Assembly (NCBI RefSeq): GCF_903645355.1
Contig: NZ_CAHJXR010000001.1
Coordinates: forward strand, 161,344-225,343
Direction of reading: 5' to 3'
DNA from: Schaalia sp. Marseille-Q2122
GTDB lineage: Bacteria > Actinomycetota > Actinomycetes > Actinomycetales > Actinomycetaceae
DNA: 64,000 nt
Under the pieces are notes generated by a model. The model saw only the letters and a list, made by a program, of their open reading frames with translations. It was not told where the DNA came from and made no database searches. Positions 62,369 to 64,000 of this stretch are shown here, one piece after another. Both the position numbers and the translations under genes were made by a program. Every line of letters starts with the position of its first letter. Position 1 is the first letter of the stretch.

Positions 62369-63991
62369 CTCACCCGAGGCTCATGCTGGCCGTACTTTCT
62401 TGGCTCAGCGTGGGTTCACTCAGGAGATGTGCCAGCACTTCGGCGTGGGGTATTCGCCTCAGTCGTGGGATGCGCTGACTAAGCATCTGCGTTCGCGGGG
62501 CTTTACCGACGCCGAGATTCAGGCAGCTGGCCTGGCTTCCCAGGGTAATCGTGGCCTGTATGACCGTTTCCGCGGGAGGCTGATGTGGCCGATTCGTGAT
62601 ATTACGGGTGCGACCGTGGGTTTTGGCGCGCGGCGCCTGGATGATTCGGATAAGGATTCTCCCAAGTACCTCAACACGCCAGAGACCGCGATTTACAAGA
62701 AGTCGCAGGTGCTCTACGGCTTGGATTTGGCGAAGAAGGCGATCGCGGCTGACCGTAAGGTTGTCATCGTGGAGGGCTATACGGATGTCATGGCTGCGCA
62801 CGTCGCTGGTGTGCCCTACGCGGTGGCGACCTGCGGCACGGCTTTTGGTTCTGAGCATGTGAAGATCGTGCGGCGTCTGCTGGGTGATGTGGCTGACCCG
62901 GCTGCCGGGGTGGTGCTGTCTTCTGGGCGGGCTCGTGGCGGTGAGGTGATTTTTACTTTTGATGGTGATGCTGCCGGGCAAAAGGCTGCGCTGCGCGCTT
63001 TCCATGAGGATCAGAATTTTGCCTCGCAGACTTTCGTGGCCGTGGAGAAGTCGGGGATGGACCCTTGCGATCTGCGCTTGGCGCGTGGGGATCAGGCGGT
63101 GAAGGCTCTGGTGGAGTCTAGGATTCCGCTGTTTGAGTTCGTGATTCGTTCGGTCATTGATCACGTTGATCTGCGCACGGTGGAGGGGCGCGTGAGTGCG
63201 CTGCGTCAGTGCGCTCCGGTGGTGGCGGGCATTAAGGATCAGGCGCTGCGTCGGGAGTACACGCGTGAGCTTGCGGGGTGGTTGGGTATGGTGCCCAGCG
63301 GGTTGCTCTCAGGTGCGCTATGCCCTGCAGGCCAGCGGCAGTGGATCGGCGGGGTGGGAGTTTCGCCTCGCGAGGCAGGGCGCTGCCGGGGCTGGGAGTG
63401 GGTGCTGCTGGCGCTGATATGGCCCACGCTGGGCGCCCTGGGCCGACGCCTCGCCCGTCTGCCGGGCCGCGTCAGGCCGAGGGATCTGGTGACGCGCGTG
63501 GAGCGTCAGGCTTAAATGTTGTTCAGCGCAGGACCGATGGTTCGGGTTTTGAGGACCTGGATGGGAATGCTTTTAGCGTGCCGACCCACCGTGCGGTCCA
63601 TGATGCAGTGCGGGCTGTGGGTGGCCTGGATGCTTTCTCTCAGATGCTCACCCAGGCGGAGGCCGCCATGGGCGTGGGTGAGGGCGCTGTTGTGGCTGCT
63701 ACTCGCCATTTTGACGAGGCCGTGCGCGACATGGCGGGTGACGTTGTTGGTGCGGTCATTACTGAGTTGGCTGTTGCGCCCCTGCCTCAGCATGCTGGCG
63801 GGGGTTTGCGAGCCTATAGCAGGGGCATGATGGCTGCGATGGTGCGCATGGATTTGACGCGCCGCACTGCTGACCTGCGGGCGCAGTTGCAGCGCCTTTC
63901 GCCTGAGGATGAGGGCTATGACGGGGGATTCCGTCAGCTCATGGTTATTGAGCAGCGCCGCCAGCGGTATTCGGGCTACGAGCGGGGCTGA
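62357..63991 (+). pseudogene. dnaG: Second dnaG copy, lacking its 5' end
   Basis: This is the direct repeat of 56566-58200. It lacks the zinc domain and the start of the polymerase domain, and carries the same TAA and frameshift (63511-63515) as the first copy. Nothing supplies a start: the frame upstream is zeta-toxin DNA in another phase. Homology ends at 63994, just after the stop. The final six bases of the window are unrelated to the first copy's flank. Confidence 0.9.
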
Positions 63992-64000
63992 GCGGGGAAG

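Overview
The window looks like a chromosome segment of an actinomycete of the Actinomycetaceae (Actinomyces/Schaalia-like). This is inferred from high-G+C codon use, SpaH-type LPxTG pilin and LAxTG-type surface protein, PhoH-YbeY-CNNM-Era gene order, DnaG beside Dgt, and several apparently leaderless genes. No rRNA, tRNA or CRISPR array was recognised.

Layout. (1) 1-7957: UDP-glucose pyrophosphorylase, then the core operon phoH-ybeY-CNNM/CorC-era and a YraQ-type permease with its TIGR03943 partner. (2) 7975-21363: three accessory cassettes punctuated by three copies of one long palindromic repeat. The first cassette (8063-18405) is a defence island: a RelE/HigA-like toxin-antitoxin (TA) pair, an SNF2 helicase, a type III-like Res and Mod, and a HigB plus HigA-ImmA pair. 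Mod carries a 10-base poly-C tract at codons 9-12, so it is probably phase variable. The second holds a methyltransferase and an orphan pilin. (3) 21758-37942: leuA, recO, uppS, a zinc-uptake operon (znuACB-zur-dedA) with a Zur box, a LacI regulator divergent from malEFG, then glyS-dusB-aroD. (4) 38159-47535: a tightly overlapping glycoconjugate cluster (three GT-B glycosyltransferases, one ABC exporter, two atypical kinase-fold proteins) followed by UDP-glucose dehydrogenase, which can use the UDP-glucose made by the first gene. (5) 47566-53190: a two-component system, a small membrane protein ending in poly-Asp, and a large coiled-coil wall protein. (6) 53513-58200: a degenerate GH13 protein, dgt and dnaG. 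(7) 58204-64000: mobile DNA with a GNAT gene, a complete IS3-family element, an NlpC/P60 remnant, two TA-like loci, a zeta toxin cut at its P-loop, and a second 5'-truncated dnaG tail about 99% identical to the first.

The most noteworthy signals are the phase-variable type III island bracketed by palindromes, the duplicated and frame-disrupted dnaG flanking mobile DNA, the glycan cluster with paired HxDxxxxQ kinases, and the two-component/poly-Asp/coiled-coil locus. All functional statements come from reading motifs; no database search was run.
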